From CAWAVN01 sp963825075 (GTDB taxonomy: Bacteria; Planctomycetota; Planctomycetia; Planctomycetales; Planctomycetaceae), in assembly GCA_963825075.1 (NCBI GenBank), contig CAWGRX010000039.1, forward strand, positions 196,098-260,097: DNA of 64,000 nucleotides. The letters are read 5' to 3'. Of the stretch, positions 41,507-52,093 are shown piece by piece (within the stretch, counting starts at the first letter, position 1; every line of letters begins with the position of its first letter). The position numbers and the translations under genes were made by a program. The notes beneath the pieces were generated by a model. That model ran no database searches and had not been told where the DNA came from. It saw only the letters and a program-made list of their open reading frames with translations.

Positions 41507-43308
41507 ATGAGCGAATACACCCAAGATGCCGACCGGCTGGCCCGGGATCGGGAGATGATTGTCGAAGCCCGCCGCGCGGGATCGGGGCGAAACTGTGGGC
41601 CTATACCAAACTCTCCGGCCCCGGCTGGCTGCAAAGCGCGATCACGCTGGGCGGCGGCTCGCTGGCGGGGAGTTTGTACCTGGGCGTCCTCGCCGGCTAC
41701 AGCCTGATGTGGCTGCAACCGCTCGCGATGATTCTGGGCATCGTGATGCTCAGCGCCATCGGTTACGTCGCTCTTTCCACCGGCGAACGGCCGTTCCGGG
41801 CCATCAATCAGCACGTCAACCCCGTCCTGGGCTGGGGCTGGGCGATTGCGACCCTCATGGCCAACCTCGTGTGGTGCATGCCGCAGTTCGCCCTCGGCAC
41901 CGATGCCATCCGCAACAACCTGCTTCCCGAAGTTCTGGGAAAGCAAGAGGCCGAGGAAGAACCGGGCAAATCAGACTCAAAAGAGACTTCGGTGCAAACG
42001 ACGGCGTCGGCGAGTCCAGACGACGGCCAAAAGAAAGTTGCGAAGCCTCGTTTCAGTGAGAACGCGGCGAAAGGCATTTGCGTCGGCATTCTGTTTGTCA
42101 TCGGTGTGACGGTTGTCTGGTTCTACGATTCCGGGGCCAAGGGAGTGCAGATTTTTGAAGGGCTTCTGAAACTGATGGTGGCCGTGGTCGTCGTGTCGTT
42201 TTTCGGCGTGGTCGTCAAAATGTCCGTTTCAGGCGACGGTCTGCCTTGGAAGGAGATTTTCGCGGGGTTCATTCCGGATCCGAACATGCTCTTTCAGCCG
42301 GCGGAGACCTTCCGCGAACCGCTCGCCGCGACCGGAAAGTTCAGCTCCTTCTGGAAGGGCATTATTTTGAACGACCAGCGGGACGTGATGATCACCGCCG
42401 CCGCGACTGCGGTGGGCATCAACATGACGTTCCTCCTGCCGTATTCGATGCTCAAGCGCGGCTGGGACCGGGATTTTCGGGGCCTGGCGATTTTCGATTT
42501 GTCCACGGGCTTATTTGTACCGTTCGTCTTGGCGACGAGTTGCGTGGTGCTCGCCTCGGCGACGCAGTTTAATGCCCGCCCGGAACCGGGCTTGATCGGC
42601 GTGGAAGGAGCCGAAGACCCCGGCCCCGGCGCCCGCAAAGCGTTTGACGGCTTATTGGATCGGCGGTTGAAAGCCGAAGTCGGCGACGAGACATTTGAAA
42701 AAATGTCCGACGAAGACAAAACCGCCGCCCGCGAGTCGCTGCCGATGGCGGACAAGAAAGTCGCGGCGATGCTGATCCGCCGGGATGCGTTCGATCTCGC
42801 GAAATCGCTCCGGCCACTGACGGGGGAAGGCGTAGCCCAATATGTATTCGGCATCGGCGTGGTGGGGATGGCAATTTCCACCATCATCATTCTGATGCTG
42901 ATCAACGGCTTTGTTGTCTGCGAAATGCTCGGCCGGCCTTCGAGCGGCGCGACGCACCGCCTGGGCTGTTTGCTGGCGGGGCTGGTTGGAGCGGCCGGTC
43001 CCTTTGTGTGGGGCAGCAAGGAAGCCCAATTCTGGCTCGCGGTGCCGACTTCGGTGTTCGGCTTCGTGCTCTTGCCGATCGCCTATTCCACATTCTTTTT
43101 GATGATGAACTCCAAAAGCCTGCTCGGCGAGAACATCCCCAAAGGCGGCCGGCGCCTGTTGTGGAACACGCTGATGGGCATCGCCGTCACCTTGGCGCTC
43201 TTGGGCAGCGTGTGGACGATCTGGAACAAAGCCGGCGTTTACGGCATCGCGGGCCTGGTGGCGTTTGCCCTCGTCGTCTTCCTCGGCCGGAGGAAACCGG
43301 CTGCGTGA
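41507..43308 (+). CDS. Nramp-like divalent metal transporter (one frameshift)
   Basis: It begins MSEYTQDADRLARDREMIVE. A missing G in a G run near 41578-41582 breaks the frame. After correction it continues IGAKLWAYTKLSGPGWLQSA into a ~600-residue polytopic protein with about 11 membrane segments (GSLAGSLYLGVLAGYSLMWL, MITAAATAVGINMTFLLPYS, GIGVVGMAISTIIILMLING). The GPGWLQSAITLGGGSLAGS start resembles Nramp TM1, though the DPGN metal motif is not kept (GPGW..AITLGGGS), so ion specificity is uncertain. A charged cytoplasmic insert lies at ~145-190. Its 3' end is three bases from the convergent TctA gene. Confidence 0.72.
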
Positions 43309-43311
43309 TGG

Positions 43312-44811
43312 TCAAGTGCCCGTGGGAGGTCTCTTGTTCCAGCGCCTCCATAGCGGCCAGAACAGCATCACGAGCGCAAGGAAAAAGAAGACCGCCGAGA
43401 TCGGCCGGGTCACGATCGGCCAGAAACTGCCGCCGGAAGTGATCAGACCCTTGCCCAAGTTTTTCTCGGCTTCGGGAGCCAGCACGAACCCAATCACGAA
43501 CGGGGCGAGCGGGATGCTCGCGTTTTCCAGGGCAAAGCCCACCGCCCCGAAGGCGAGCATCACCCACACGTCGAACATACGATTGGCCAGCGCATAAGAC
43601 CCCACGATGCAAAACACCAGAATTACGGGGAGCAAATAGCCGCGCGGCACATTCACTAGCCGGGCCAGCCACCGCACCGAAGCCATCATGAGGATCAGCA
43701 TAAACGCATTGGCCGCGAACATCGTGGCGATGATCGTATAGGCGATTTCGGGATGATCGCGGAACAACAGCGGTCCCGGCTGCAATCCGTGCAGCACCAA
43801 AGCTCCCAAGAGAATCGCATCGATCACGCTGCCGGGGATGCCGAGCGCCACCAGCGGAATCAGCGCCCCGCCAATGGTGGCATTGTTGGCGGCTTCGGAC
43901 GCGACGATGCCGGCTTCGGTTCCCGTCCCGAATTCTTCAGGGTGGTCCGACAGGTTGCGGGCCGCCCAATACGCCAAGACCGAACCGATGTTGGCCCCGA
44001 TCCCCGGCAGGATTCCGACCCAGGTTCCGATCAAGGACGACCGGAGCATGTTGACCCAATGCCCCGACCAATCCCGCCAACGCATCCACAGCCCGGCCGT
44101 GGAGACCGACACCGTTTCCACCGTGTTATCGAGTTCCTTGATGTCCCGCAGAATCTGGCTGAGGGCGAACAAGCCGATCAGCACCGGCAGGAGTTTAAGT
44201 CCATCGTCCAACTCTTGGAGTCCGAACGTCATCCGCAGTTCGCCCGTTACGGGGTTCACGCCGGGCAGCGTGGCGAGAATCCCCAAAAAGCCTGACAGCA
44301 AGCCTTTCAAAAGGGAATCCCCCGACACGGCTGCGATCAAGACCAGCGCCATTAGCACCAGCGAGAAAAACTCAAAGGGCCCCAACTTGGTCGCATAGTC
44401 CGCCATCGGCTTGGCGAGCAGCACCAAAAAGAACCAAGACACCAGCCCGCCGACGAACGAAGAAATCATTCCCAGCCCCAAGGCCCGGCCCGGTTGGCCT
44501 TTTTGGGCGAGCGGATAGCCGTCGAGCGTGGTCATAATCGACGCCGGCGTTCCGGGCATTCTCAACAACGTGGCGGTGATCAATCCCCCGCTGATGGAAC
44601 CGATATACATCGACACCAACAGCACCATCGCCGCCGGCCCATCCATCGCGAAGGTCAGCGGCAAGGTGAGGGCGATCAGCATGGCCCCCGTCAGCCCCGG
44701 AATCGCCCCCACCGCAATCCCCAAAGCCGTACCCAACAGCATCAAGCCAAACGGCCAAGCCGCGAGCAGATACCTTGAGGCCTCGAAGAGATGTTGCAGC
44801 ACGTCGAGCAT
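43312..44811 (-). CDS. TctA-family tripartite tricarboxylate transporter permease (orphan)
   Basis: The product is 499 residues with about 11-12 membrane segments. Conserved TctA blocks are present: GIAVGAIPGLTGAMLIALTL, GGLITATLLRMPGTPASIMT-TLDGYPLAQKGQPGRAL, GTWVGILPGIGANIGSVLAY, ASEAANNATIGGALIPLVAL-GIPGSVIDAILLGALVLHGL. TctA normally works with a small membrane protein (TctB) and a periplasmic binding protein (TctC) to import citrate-like acids by ion symport; neither is nearby. Either partners lie elsewhere or this is a stand-alone permease. It is convergent with the Nramp-like gene; the HDOD gene lies 40 bases upstream on the same strand. Confidence 0.88.
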   Translation of the reverse strand: MLDVLQHLFEASRYLLAAWPFGLMLLGTALGIAVGAIPGLTGAMLIALTLPLTFAMDGPAAMVLLVSMYIGSISGGLITATLLRMPGTPASIMTTLDGYPLAQKGQPGRALGLGMISSFVGGLVSWFFLVLLAKPMADYATKLGPFEFFSLVLMALVLIAAVSGDSLLKGLLSGFLGILATLPGVNPVTGELRMTFGLQELDDGLKLLPVLIGLFALSQILRDIKELDNTVETVSVSTAGLWMRWRDWSGHWVNMLRSSLIGTWVGILPGIGANIGSVLAYWAARNLSDHPEEFGTGTEAGIVASEAANNATIGGALIPLVALGIPGSVIDAILLGALVLHGLQPGPLLFRDHPEIAYTIIATMFAANAFMLILMMASVRWLARLVNVPRGYLLPVILVFCIVGSYALANRMFDVWVMLAFGAVGFALENASIPLAPFVIGFVLAPEAEKNLGKGLITSGGSFWPIVTRPISAVFFFLALVMLFWPLWRRWNKRPPTGT

Positions 44812-44851
44812 GGCAGAAATTTCTGCGACAGACTCTACTCATCGAGCGATC

Positions 44852-45806
44852 TTAAAGCAAGGGATCGGGTTCGTTGAGGACGCTGGTCAGGCTGTCGAGA
44901 TCGAGCGCGGCTTCCAGGGAAAATTCCAGATACTGCTGTTGGGCCGCATCGAGCAGAGATTGGAAATCCACCGGGCCGTCCAAGATGATGCCGTAGATTT
45001 CTGCTTCAAGCTTGACCTCTTCGGAACAGGTGTGGGCCAGCGTGATGAACTCATCCATCCCCAACCCGTGGCGGGATTTCATCCATTGGTGGGCGGCATC
45101 GACGGACGTGGTTTCCGGCCTCCACAATACGTCGGCGAGCAATTCCCCCGCGTGCACCAATTCGGCCAAGGGATCGGCACTCGGCCGGTGATGGTCCCTG
45201 ACCGCTTCGGCCAACTCTTCCGGCAATCCCCAGCGCTCCAAAAGACAGCCTCCCAGTTCCGCATGGTCGAACCCGAACGCCTGCCGCTCCAAGTCCGCGA
45301 GTTCGGCACCGGATTTCGCCTGCCCAAACACGAGCAGATATTCCTCCGCTCGAACCTGGGCCAACAGCAGCGTCCCCAAATGGGCCAAGAGGCCGGCAGT
45401 GTAGGCATCGTGGCGCTCGTGTGCTCCGAGTCTTTGGCGAGCCGCATCGCGGTCGTCGCCATCGTAATTGCCTGCCGCCAATAATCGGTATAAAGCGATC
45501 GGGCCGGTCCGCGGGAGAACACCTCCATCATGCTGAAGCTCAACGTCATCAGCCGGAGCGTGCGCTGGCCTAAGAGCATCACGGCTTGTTTGAGGTTTCG
45601 CACCGGCTGCCGGAGACCGTAGCGCGGCGAGTTGAGTACCCGCAGCAATCGGGCCGCAAGCGCGGATCGCGCTCTAAGCAGTCCACGACCTCGCGGATGT
45701 CGAAGTCCGGCCGCTTCGTCAAATTGAGCAGCGATTGGGCGATCCCCGGCGCGGAATGCAACGATTCGGCTTCGTGAATCAACTGGTCAATGTTTCCAGA
45801 ACGCAT
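44852..45806 (-). CDS. HDOD-domain signalling protein (two frameshifts)
   Basis: Three consecutive frames join into one ~318-residue HDOD protein: MRSGNIDQLIHEAESLHSAP to CLERDPRL, then ARLLRVLNSPRYGLRQPVRN-LKQAVMLLGQRTLRLMTLSF, then LGAHERHDAYTAGLLAHLGT and the C-terminal HD-like region (YLLVFGQ, LVHAGELLADVLW). Breaks lie near 45651-45662 and 45438-45446, each one base short. HDOD domains lack most catalytic HD residues and act in signalling and regulation. A TTGTCA-N16-TATAGG promoter is 41 bases upstream. The TctA gene is 40 bases downstream on the same strand. Confidence 0.75.
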
Positions 45807-45846
45807 GATGTGTTTCCCAGATTTTGACTCGTAAAGTCCACCGGAC

Positions 45847-45874
45847 CCTATACAAACTTAGCTTTCCCTGACAA
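45847..45874 (-). promoter_or_regulatory. Sigma70-like promoter for the HDOD gene
   Basis: Minus strand TTGTCA (45874-45869), a 16-base spacer and TATAGG (45852-45847). The predicted start near 45840 is ~35 bases before the HDOD start codon. The remainder of this gap (to 46154) shows no other feature. Confidence 0.45.
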
Positions 45875-46154
45875 GAAATGTCGGTGGAAAGCGCGCTTTT
45901 CCGGCGAGAATAACTCAGTCAGCGGACAATTCACTATAACCCGGCTGGGCGATTTCCCCAGAACGGTTCGCCGCCCCGCTTCGCCGGTGGTTTGCCCAAT
46001 CGTTAAAGATCGGGCGGCCCGCTTCGGTTTGGGATGGCGGCGGATTTCCGGGCGGGTGTTCTTTTGCCGGGGCTGTTTTGCGAGTAACATGAAAAGGGCG
46101 CCCGCAGATCGTGGCCAAGCCATTCCGATCCATCACCGTCCCAGGGGTCGATTT

Positions 46155-46532
46155 ATGCTGAACTTCTCCGCGGATCCCCGTCGGGAAATTTCCGAACCGT
46201 TTACCAAGCGGACGTTTTGGACGCTCCGCAAAAAGCTGCCGCTGCTCACCTTCGGCACCCACGCCGGGCTGACGATGCTGTTGGGGTATTTGCTGGACGA
46301 AAGCGCCAAACATGCCGGCGTCGAGCGGTGGTTTCGCTGCACCGAAGACACATTGGAAACTGAACTGGGCCTGGTGCCACCCTCACAGCGGCGGTTGATC
46401 GCCTTACTGAAAACGCTGGGCTACATCGAAACCAAGCACATCAGCCAGCACCCGCCCGTCAGGTATCTGCGGGCGAATTTGGACATCATCGAACGCGATT
46501 TACTCGCAGAGTCGGCCCCGACGGAATCTTAA
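46155..46532 (+). CDS. Small winged-helix-like protein of unknown function
   Basis: The product is 125 residues from ATG 46155 (earlier in-frame ATGs at 46089 and 45987 are less likely; AGGGG lies just upstream). It is predicted all-helical with a likely winged-helix part: GLTMLLGYLLDESAKHAGVE, then TLETELGLVPPSQRRLIALL and TLGYIETKHISQHPPVRYLR, a pattern like replication-initiator or phage helix-turn-helix proteins. There is no signal peptide. The gene ends 18 bases before a sulfatase start, so they may be co-transcribed, and a regulatory role for the sulfatase is possible. I do not recognise a named family. Confidence 0.6.
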   Translation: MLNFSADPRREISEPFTKRTFWTLRKKLPLLTFGTHAGLTMLLGYLLDESAKHAGVERWFRCTEDTLETELGLVPPSQRRLIALLKTLGYIETKHISQHPPVRYLRANLDIIERDLLAESAPTES

Positions 46533-46550
46533 TTCACATCAGGACAACCC

Positions 46551-48098
46551 ATGCGACGCGAACATTCCTTCCACCCCGTTTTCTTCACCGCGTGCTTCGT
46601 CTTCGCGGCCGTCTTGGGCACCATCAAAACCGGAAGCGCCGCACCGCCGAACATTGTGCTCATTATGTGCGACGACATGGGGTTTTCCGACATCGGCTGT
46701 TACGGCGGCGAGATCGACACGCCCAACATCGACCGCCTCGCCGCGGAAGGGCTAAAGTTTCGGCAGTTCTATAACAACGCCAAGTGCACGACGACGCGGG
46801 CTTCTTTGATCACGGGGCTATATCCCCGCCAGACCGGGCCGCTCTTAAAACCCAACATGGTCACAATCGCCGAGGTCCTCAAACAAGCCGGCTACCGCAC
46901 GGCTCTCAGCGGGAAATGGCACCTGGGCAGCAATAAGCCCCGCCGGCCCAGCGACCGCGGTTTCGATGAGTATTACGGTCTCTTGGACGGCTGCTGCAAC
47001 TTTTTCGATCCATCGAGGCCCGATCCGAAATTCAAAGGCGGCCGGGTGCGGGTCTTCGCCAAGAACGACCAGCGGATCACCGAGTTTCCCGACGAATTTT
47101 ACACGACCGATGCCTTCACCGATTTCGCCCTCGACTTTGTGGACCGCGTGACCAAAGAAGAAAAAAAACCGCCGTTCTTTTTACACGTGTGCTACACGGC
47201 CCCGCATTATCCGCTGCACGCCAAGCCCGAGGACATCAAGAAGTACCAGGGCAAGTACCTGGAAGGCTGGGAGAAGGTCCGCCGGGAGCGGCACCGTCGG
47301 CAAATTGAGATGGGCCTCGTCGATCCCGAATGGAAGCTCCCCCAGCCGAACCGCGAAGTCGAAGCCTGGGACAACGCGGCGAACAAGGATTGGCAAGACC
47401 TGCGGATGGCGGTGTATGCCGCGATGATCGATTGTATGGATCAAAACATCGGCCGGCTGCTCGCGAAGCTGAAAGAAACCGGCCAGGAGGAGAATACGAT
47501 TGTGATGTTTCTCTCCGACAACGGCGGCTGTGCCGAGACCCCCGGCGGCAACAACCCTGAGCAAATCCCCGGCCCCAAGGAGTTCTACACCCACGTCGGC
47601 CCCGGCTGGGCCTATGCCCAAAACACCCCGTTCCGCCGGTACAAACAATGGGTCCACGAGGGCGGCATCTCGACGCCCTTCATCGTCCGCTGGCCCGGCC
47701 ACGTCAAACCGGACACGCTCACCAACCAGGTCGGCCACATCATCGACATCCTTCCCACCTGCGCCGACCTCGGCGGCACCACTTATCCCAAAACCTACAA
47801 CGTCGAAGACATCCTGCCGGTGGAAGGGTTAAGCCTCTTGCCCATCTTCCAAGGCAAAAAACGCGAGCCGCACAAAACCCTGTATTGGGAATGGGCCGGC
47901 AACCGCGCGATTCGGCAGCGTCAATGGAAACTCTGTTGGGACAAAGGCGTCAAAAAGTGGGAACTCTATAACATCGAAACCGACCGCACCGAAACCAACG
48001 ACCTCGCCCAATACAACCGCAACCGCGTCCAAGAAATGACCGAAGCCTGGTTCGATTGGGCCGAGACGACGGGTGTCAAGAACCGCAAGCGGAAGTAA
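46551..48098 (+). CDS. Secreted arylsulfatase-like enzyme (CTTTR type)
   Basis: The product is 515 residues with a signal peptide (FFTACFVFAAVLGTIKTGSA). The active-site residues PNIVLIMCDDMGFSD, the nucleophile motif CTTTRASLITG (Cys79), ALSGKWHLGS, CYTAPHYPLH and FLSDNGGCAETPGGNN are all in order. The motif has Thr where the usual C-x-P-x-R has Pro; C-T-T-T-R occurs in planctomycete sulfatases, as far as I know. AGGA lies eight bases before the ATG. It acts on an extracellular sulfate ester, substrate unknown. The small winged-helix gene directly upstream may regulate it. Confidence 0.93.
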   Translation: MRREHSFHPVFFTACFVFAAVLGTIKTGSAAPPNIVLIMCDDMGFSDIGCYGGEIDTPNIDRLAAEGLKFRQFYNNAKCTTTRASLITGLYPRQTGPLLKPNMVTIAEVLKQAGYRTALSGKWHLGSNKPRRPSDRGFDEYYGLLDGCCNFFDPSRPDPKFKGGRVRVFAKNDQRITEFPDEFYTTDAFTDFALDFVDRVTKEEKKPPFFLHVCYTAPHYPLHAKPEDIKKYQGKYLEGWEKVRRERHRRQIEMGLVDPEWKLPQPNREVEAWDNAANKDWQDLRMAVYAAMIDCMDQNIGRLLAKLKETGQEENTIVMFLSDNGGCAETPGGNNPEQIPGPKEFYTHVGPGWAYAQNTPFRRYKQWVHEGGISTPFIVRWPGHVKPDTLTNQVGHIIDILPTCADLGGTTYPKTYNVEDILPVEGLSLLPIFQGKKREPHKTLYWEWAGNRAIRQRQWKLCWDKGVKKWELYNIETDRTETNDLAQYNRNRVQEMTEAWFDWAETTGVKNRKRK

Positions 48099-48318
48099 TC
48101 GTGATCCCGGCATTATGATCATCTTCCGAGTCGGAATCGGATTTCGAGAACCGTAGGGAGTTTTCGTCTCGTGATGTTTCTTCAGGAACGTTTCGTGTCA
48201 TTCCCGTGTTTCGTGGTTCCGCTTCCTCCTGAAAATCCGTCGGCCAGCTTTCGTATCACGGGGATAAATCATTTGTGAAAGTGAAAAAACACCTCGTGAC
48301 TATGAAAGCATTGGAACA

Positions 48319-48873
48319 ATGGACCCCAAGCGGCAGAAGCGGATTAGCAAGTTTTTGAGCCTCGTGCTCAGGCATCGGCCGGAATTGATCGGCATTGAAT
48401 TGGATGATCAGGGCTGGACGCCGGTGGCCGAATTGATCGAGAAGGCCCAAAGACACGGGACCAAGTTGACCGATACGGAACTGCGGCAGGTGGTGGCGGA
48501 GTCGGACAAACAGCGGTTCGCCCTCAGCGCAACCCGTACCTTGATCCGCGCGAACCAGGGCCATTCGGTGGCAGTCGATTTGGACCTCGAGCCGGCCGTT
48601 CCGCCGGAGGTGCTCTATCATGGTACGATCCCGAAATTCCTCGGCAGCATTCGCGAACAAGGGCTGCTTAAAGGGCAGCGGCATCATGTACATCTTTCGC
48701 CGGACGAGGCCACCGCGAACAAAGTCGGCTCCCGCCGCGGCCGGCCCGTGATCCTGGAAATCGCCAGCGCCGAAATGCACGCCGCCGGCAGCGTGTTTTA
48801 TCTCTCGGACAACGGCGTCTGGTTGACCGAGCACGTTCCGGCGCTGTTCATCACGTTTCCCGCAGACGATTGA
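48319..48873 (+). CDS. kptA: RNA 2'-phosphotransferase, KptA/Tpt1 family
   Basis: The product is 184 residues, the family's usual length. It carries ISKFLSLVLRHRPELIGIEL (first catalytic Arg and His), DKQRFALS, IRANQGHSVAVDL, VLYHGTIPKFLGSIREQGLL and HHVHLSPDEATANKVGSRRG, which together form the NAD-binding and RNA-phosphate-binding site. Tpt1 removes the 2'-phosphate left by tRNA splicing in eukaryotes using NAD. In bacteria the role is unclear, with RNA-end repair or ADP-ribosyl capping proposed. It stands alone, convergent with the BNR gene 22 bases beyond its stop. Confidence 0.93.
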   Translation: MDPKRQKRISKFLSLVLRHRPELIGIELDDQGWTPVAELIEKAQRHGTKLTDTELRQVVAESDKQRFALSATRTLIRANQGHSVAVDLDLEPAVPPEVLYHGTIPKFLGSIREQGLLKGQRHHVHLSPDEATANKVGSRRGRPVILEIASAEMHAAGSVFYLSDNGVWLTEHVPALFITFPADD

Positions 48874-48895
48874 CCGGCGTCGGAAACCCTCTGCG

Positions 48896-50071
<1,176 letters not shown>

Positions 50072-50165
50072 TCGGTTTCTCCCAAAAGTGGTAGGATGCG
50101 AGGCGAACGACAAGCATACGGATCGGCTGATCCTTTGTCGAGAGGAAATGACTCACCGACCAACT

Positions 50166-51350
50166 TCATCGAGCGGGCGTAGTGCGGTTGCGGGTTTCGC
50201 GCTGCTCTTTCGCTCGGCGTTCCAGGTCTGCCCGGTCGGCGAGGAGCACGTTGACCGGGATCCGCCGGCCGTTTCGCATGATCTCCAACCGCACCCGGCG
50301 GCCGACGGGCGTCAAACTCACCAGGTTGATGAAGTGATTCTCGTCCTGCACTTCCACGCCTTCAAACGAGAGAATCACATCGTCGAATTCCAACCGGGCG
50401 AGCGCTGCGGGAGTGTTGGGATAGACTTCCAACACGCGGGCACCGCGGAGTCGGCCCACGTGCAGCCGGCGGGCGGTCTCGGCGGAGAAATCGGAATCCA
50501 GCTTCACGCCCATGTAAGCCCGGCGGACTTTTCCGTAAAGCAGAAGTTGATCGACGACCCGGCGGACGAGGTTGCTGGGAATGCTGAACCCGATGCCTTC
50601 GTTGCCGCCGCTGTTCGAGGCGATCGCGGTGTTGATCCCGATGATCCGGCCGTTCAAACCGATCAAGGGGCCGCCGCTGTTGCCGGGATTGATCGCGGCG
50701 TCGGTTTGCAGAAAATCCTGGTTGAGCACCGAGCGCCCGCTGCCCAGATTCAACGCCCTGCGGCCTTTGGCGCTGATGATTCCATAAGTGATCGATTGGC
50801 TCAGGCCAAAGGGGCTGCCCATCGCGAGCACCATGTTGCCGATGTCCACCCGATCGGAATCGCCCCAGCGGGCGGGGATCAGATTGGCCGCTTCGACTTG
50901 GAGCACGGCGACGTCGGTGGCTTCGTCCGTCCAAATCCGCGCGGGCTTGAGCACCCGGCCGTCGTAGAGGTGGATGGAAATGTCGTCCAGGCGGGCCTCG
51001 GCGATCACGTGCCGATTCGTCACCACGAACGTCCCGCGGACTTTCGAGCTTTCCATCAAGACGCCCGATCCGGTTTCTTCGATCCGCCCGCCGCGTTCGA
51101 CGGCCCGTTCGCTCTCGATGTGGACCACGCTGGGCGCGGTGATGCGGGCGATCTTCGCCAGGTGTTCGCTGGCATCCACCAGCGGTCCCGCTTCGCGGTC
51201 CAATTCCTGATAGACGCGCTGGGTCTCGGTGAGCGTCACGGCGTTTGCATGAGCGGGCGAGTTGATCGATCCCAACTGATACCCCAGCCCCAACATCAAG
51301 CCGCTTGAGAATAAAGCGCCGCCGAGAAGAAGCACGGATGGATTTCGCAT
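50166..51350 (-). CDS. HtrA/DegP-like periplasmic serine protease with PDZ domain
   Basis: The product is 394 residues from ATG 51350, with GAGG seven bases upstream (a GTG at 51362 is less likely). A signal anchor (VLLLGGALFSSGLMLGLGYQ) is followed by the S1C protease domain: His in VVTNRHVIAEA, Asp in WTDEATDVAVLQ, Ser in INPGNSGGPLIG, all in the right order. One PDZ domain follows (YMGVKLDSDF, GARVLEVYPNTPAALARLEF, DDVILSFEGVEVQD). It should degrade or refold misfolded envelope proteins. It has a single PDZ like DegS, and an N-terminal anchor. It stands alone; the DksA-type gene upstream is also leftward. Confidence 0.92.
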   Translation of the reverse strand: MRNPSVLLLGGALFSSGLMLGLGYQLGSINSPAHANAVTLTETQRVYQELDREAGPLVDASEHLAKIARITAPSVVHIESERAVERGGRIEETGSGVLMESSKVRGTFVVTNRHVIAEARLDDISIHLYDGRVLKPARIWTDEATDVAVLQVEAANLIPARWGDSDRVDIGNMVLAMGSPFGLSQSITYGIISAKGRRALNLGSGRSVLNQDFLQTDAAINPGNSGGPLIGLNGRIIGINTAIASNSGGNEGIGFSIPSNLVRRVVDQLLLYGKVRRAYMGVKLDSDFSAETARRLHVGRLRGARVLEVYPNTPAALARLEFDDVILSFEGVEVQDENHFINLVSLTPVGRRVRLEIMRNGRRIPVNVLLADRADLERRAKEQRETRNRTTPAR

Positions 51351-51631
51351 GAAGAACCTCACGGGGGAAGATGGGAGTCAGTCGGGTTGCTCTCGGGGAA
51401 TGAAAAAAGAGCGTCAGCCGTTTCGAGGAACCGTCCTCTCCAAAGCGAACACTCTTTGCTCCAATTCAATATACCCCGAATTTGGCCCGCGAGGTTTGGC
51501 TTCTCTCCTTGTTTTGGTGATCTTGGAAAATGCCCGCAGGCGACGATCTGTTAGGGCTTCTGCGAAACATCCTAGAGTCTTAGGGAACATCCGCCCCAAG
51601 GCAAACAGGCAAGCCCGGCGAAACGTGCCGA

Positions 51632-52093
51632 TTATTCGCGGAAATCGAAATCGCCCAGCGTGAATTCGCGGTCGCTCATTCGGCCTTCGTGCTCGTAGGC
51701 GGATTCCCAGTCGGCGTGCATCTCATAATCGGTATGGCCCATCTCTTCCTGCCGGCGCTGGCAGTCGATGCACAAGGGCGTAAACGGCAAAGCGTTCAAG
51801 CGGGTGATGGGGATCGGCTTTTCGCACATCTCGCAAATCCCGTAGCGGCCTTCCCGCATCAACTGGATGGCCCGCTCGATCTGGCCCAGTTCCCGGCTTT
51901 CCAGCGCGGCGAGTTGGGAATTGATTTCGTCGGAGGCCCCGTCATTGGCGGCATCGCCCACATCCCCGCCCCGCGAAACCCGGGACAGAGATTTGACCGA
52001 GACGTTAAACTCCTCAGCCAATTTTGTTCGCAGCGCGTCCCGTTTCGCCACGAGGCGTTCGTGCAGTCTCAGAAGTGCGTCTTTCCGCGCCAT
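51632..52093 (-). CDS. DksA/TraR-family zinc-finger protein
   Basis: The product is 153 residues. The N-terminal half is coiled-coil (LLRLHERLVAKRDALRTKLA, LAALESRELGQIERAIQLMR), and the zinc finger GICEMCEKPIPITRLNALPF-TPLCIDCQRRQEE has the CxxC-x17-CxxC of DksA/TraR. An acidic tail (SAYEHEGRMSDREFTLGDFD) ends it. DksA binds the RNA polymerase secondary channel and works with ppGpp. The two Asp residues at the DksA coiled-coil tip are not obviously kept, since GGDVGDAANDGAS occupies that part, so the regulatory mode may differ (inference). It is monocistronic with a ~270-base gap to the HtrA gene. Confidence 0.9.
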   Translation of the reverse strand: MARKDALLRLHERLVAKRDALRTKLAEEFNVSVKSLSRVSRGGDVGDAANDGASDEINSQLAALESRELGQIERAIQLMREGRYGICEMCEKPIPITRLNALPFTPLCIDCQRRQEEMGHTDYEMHADWESAYEHEGRMSDREFTLGDFDFRE

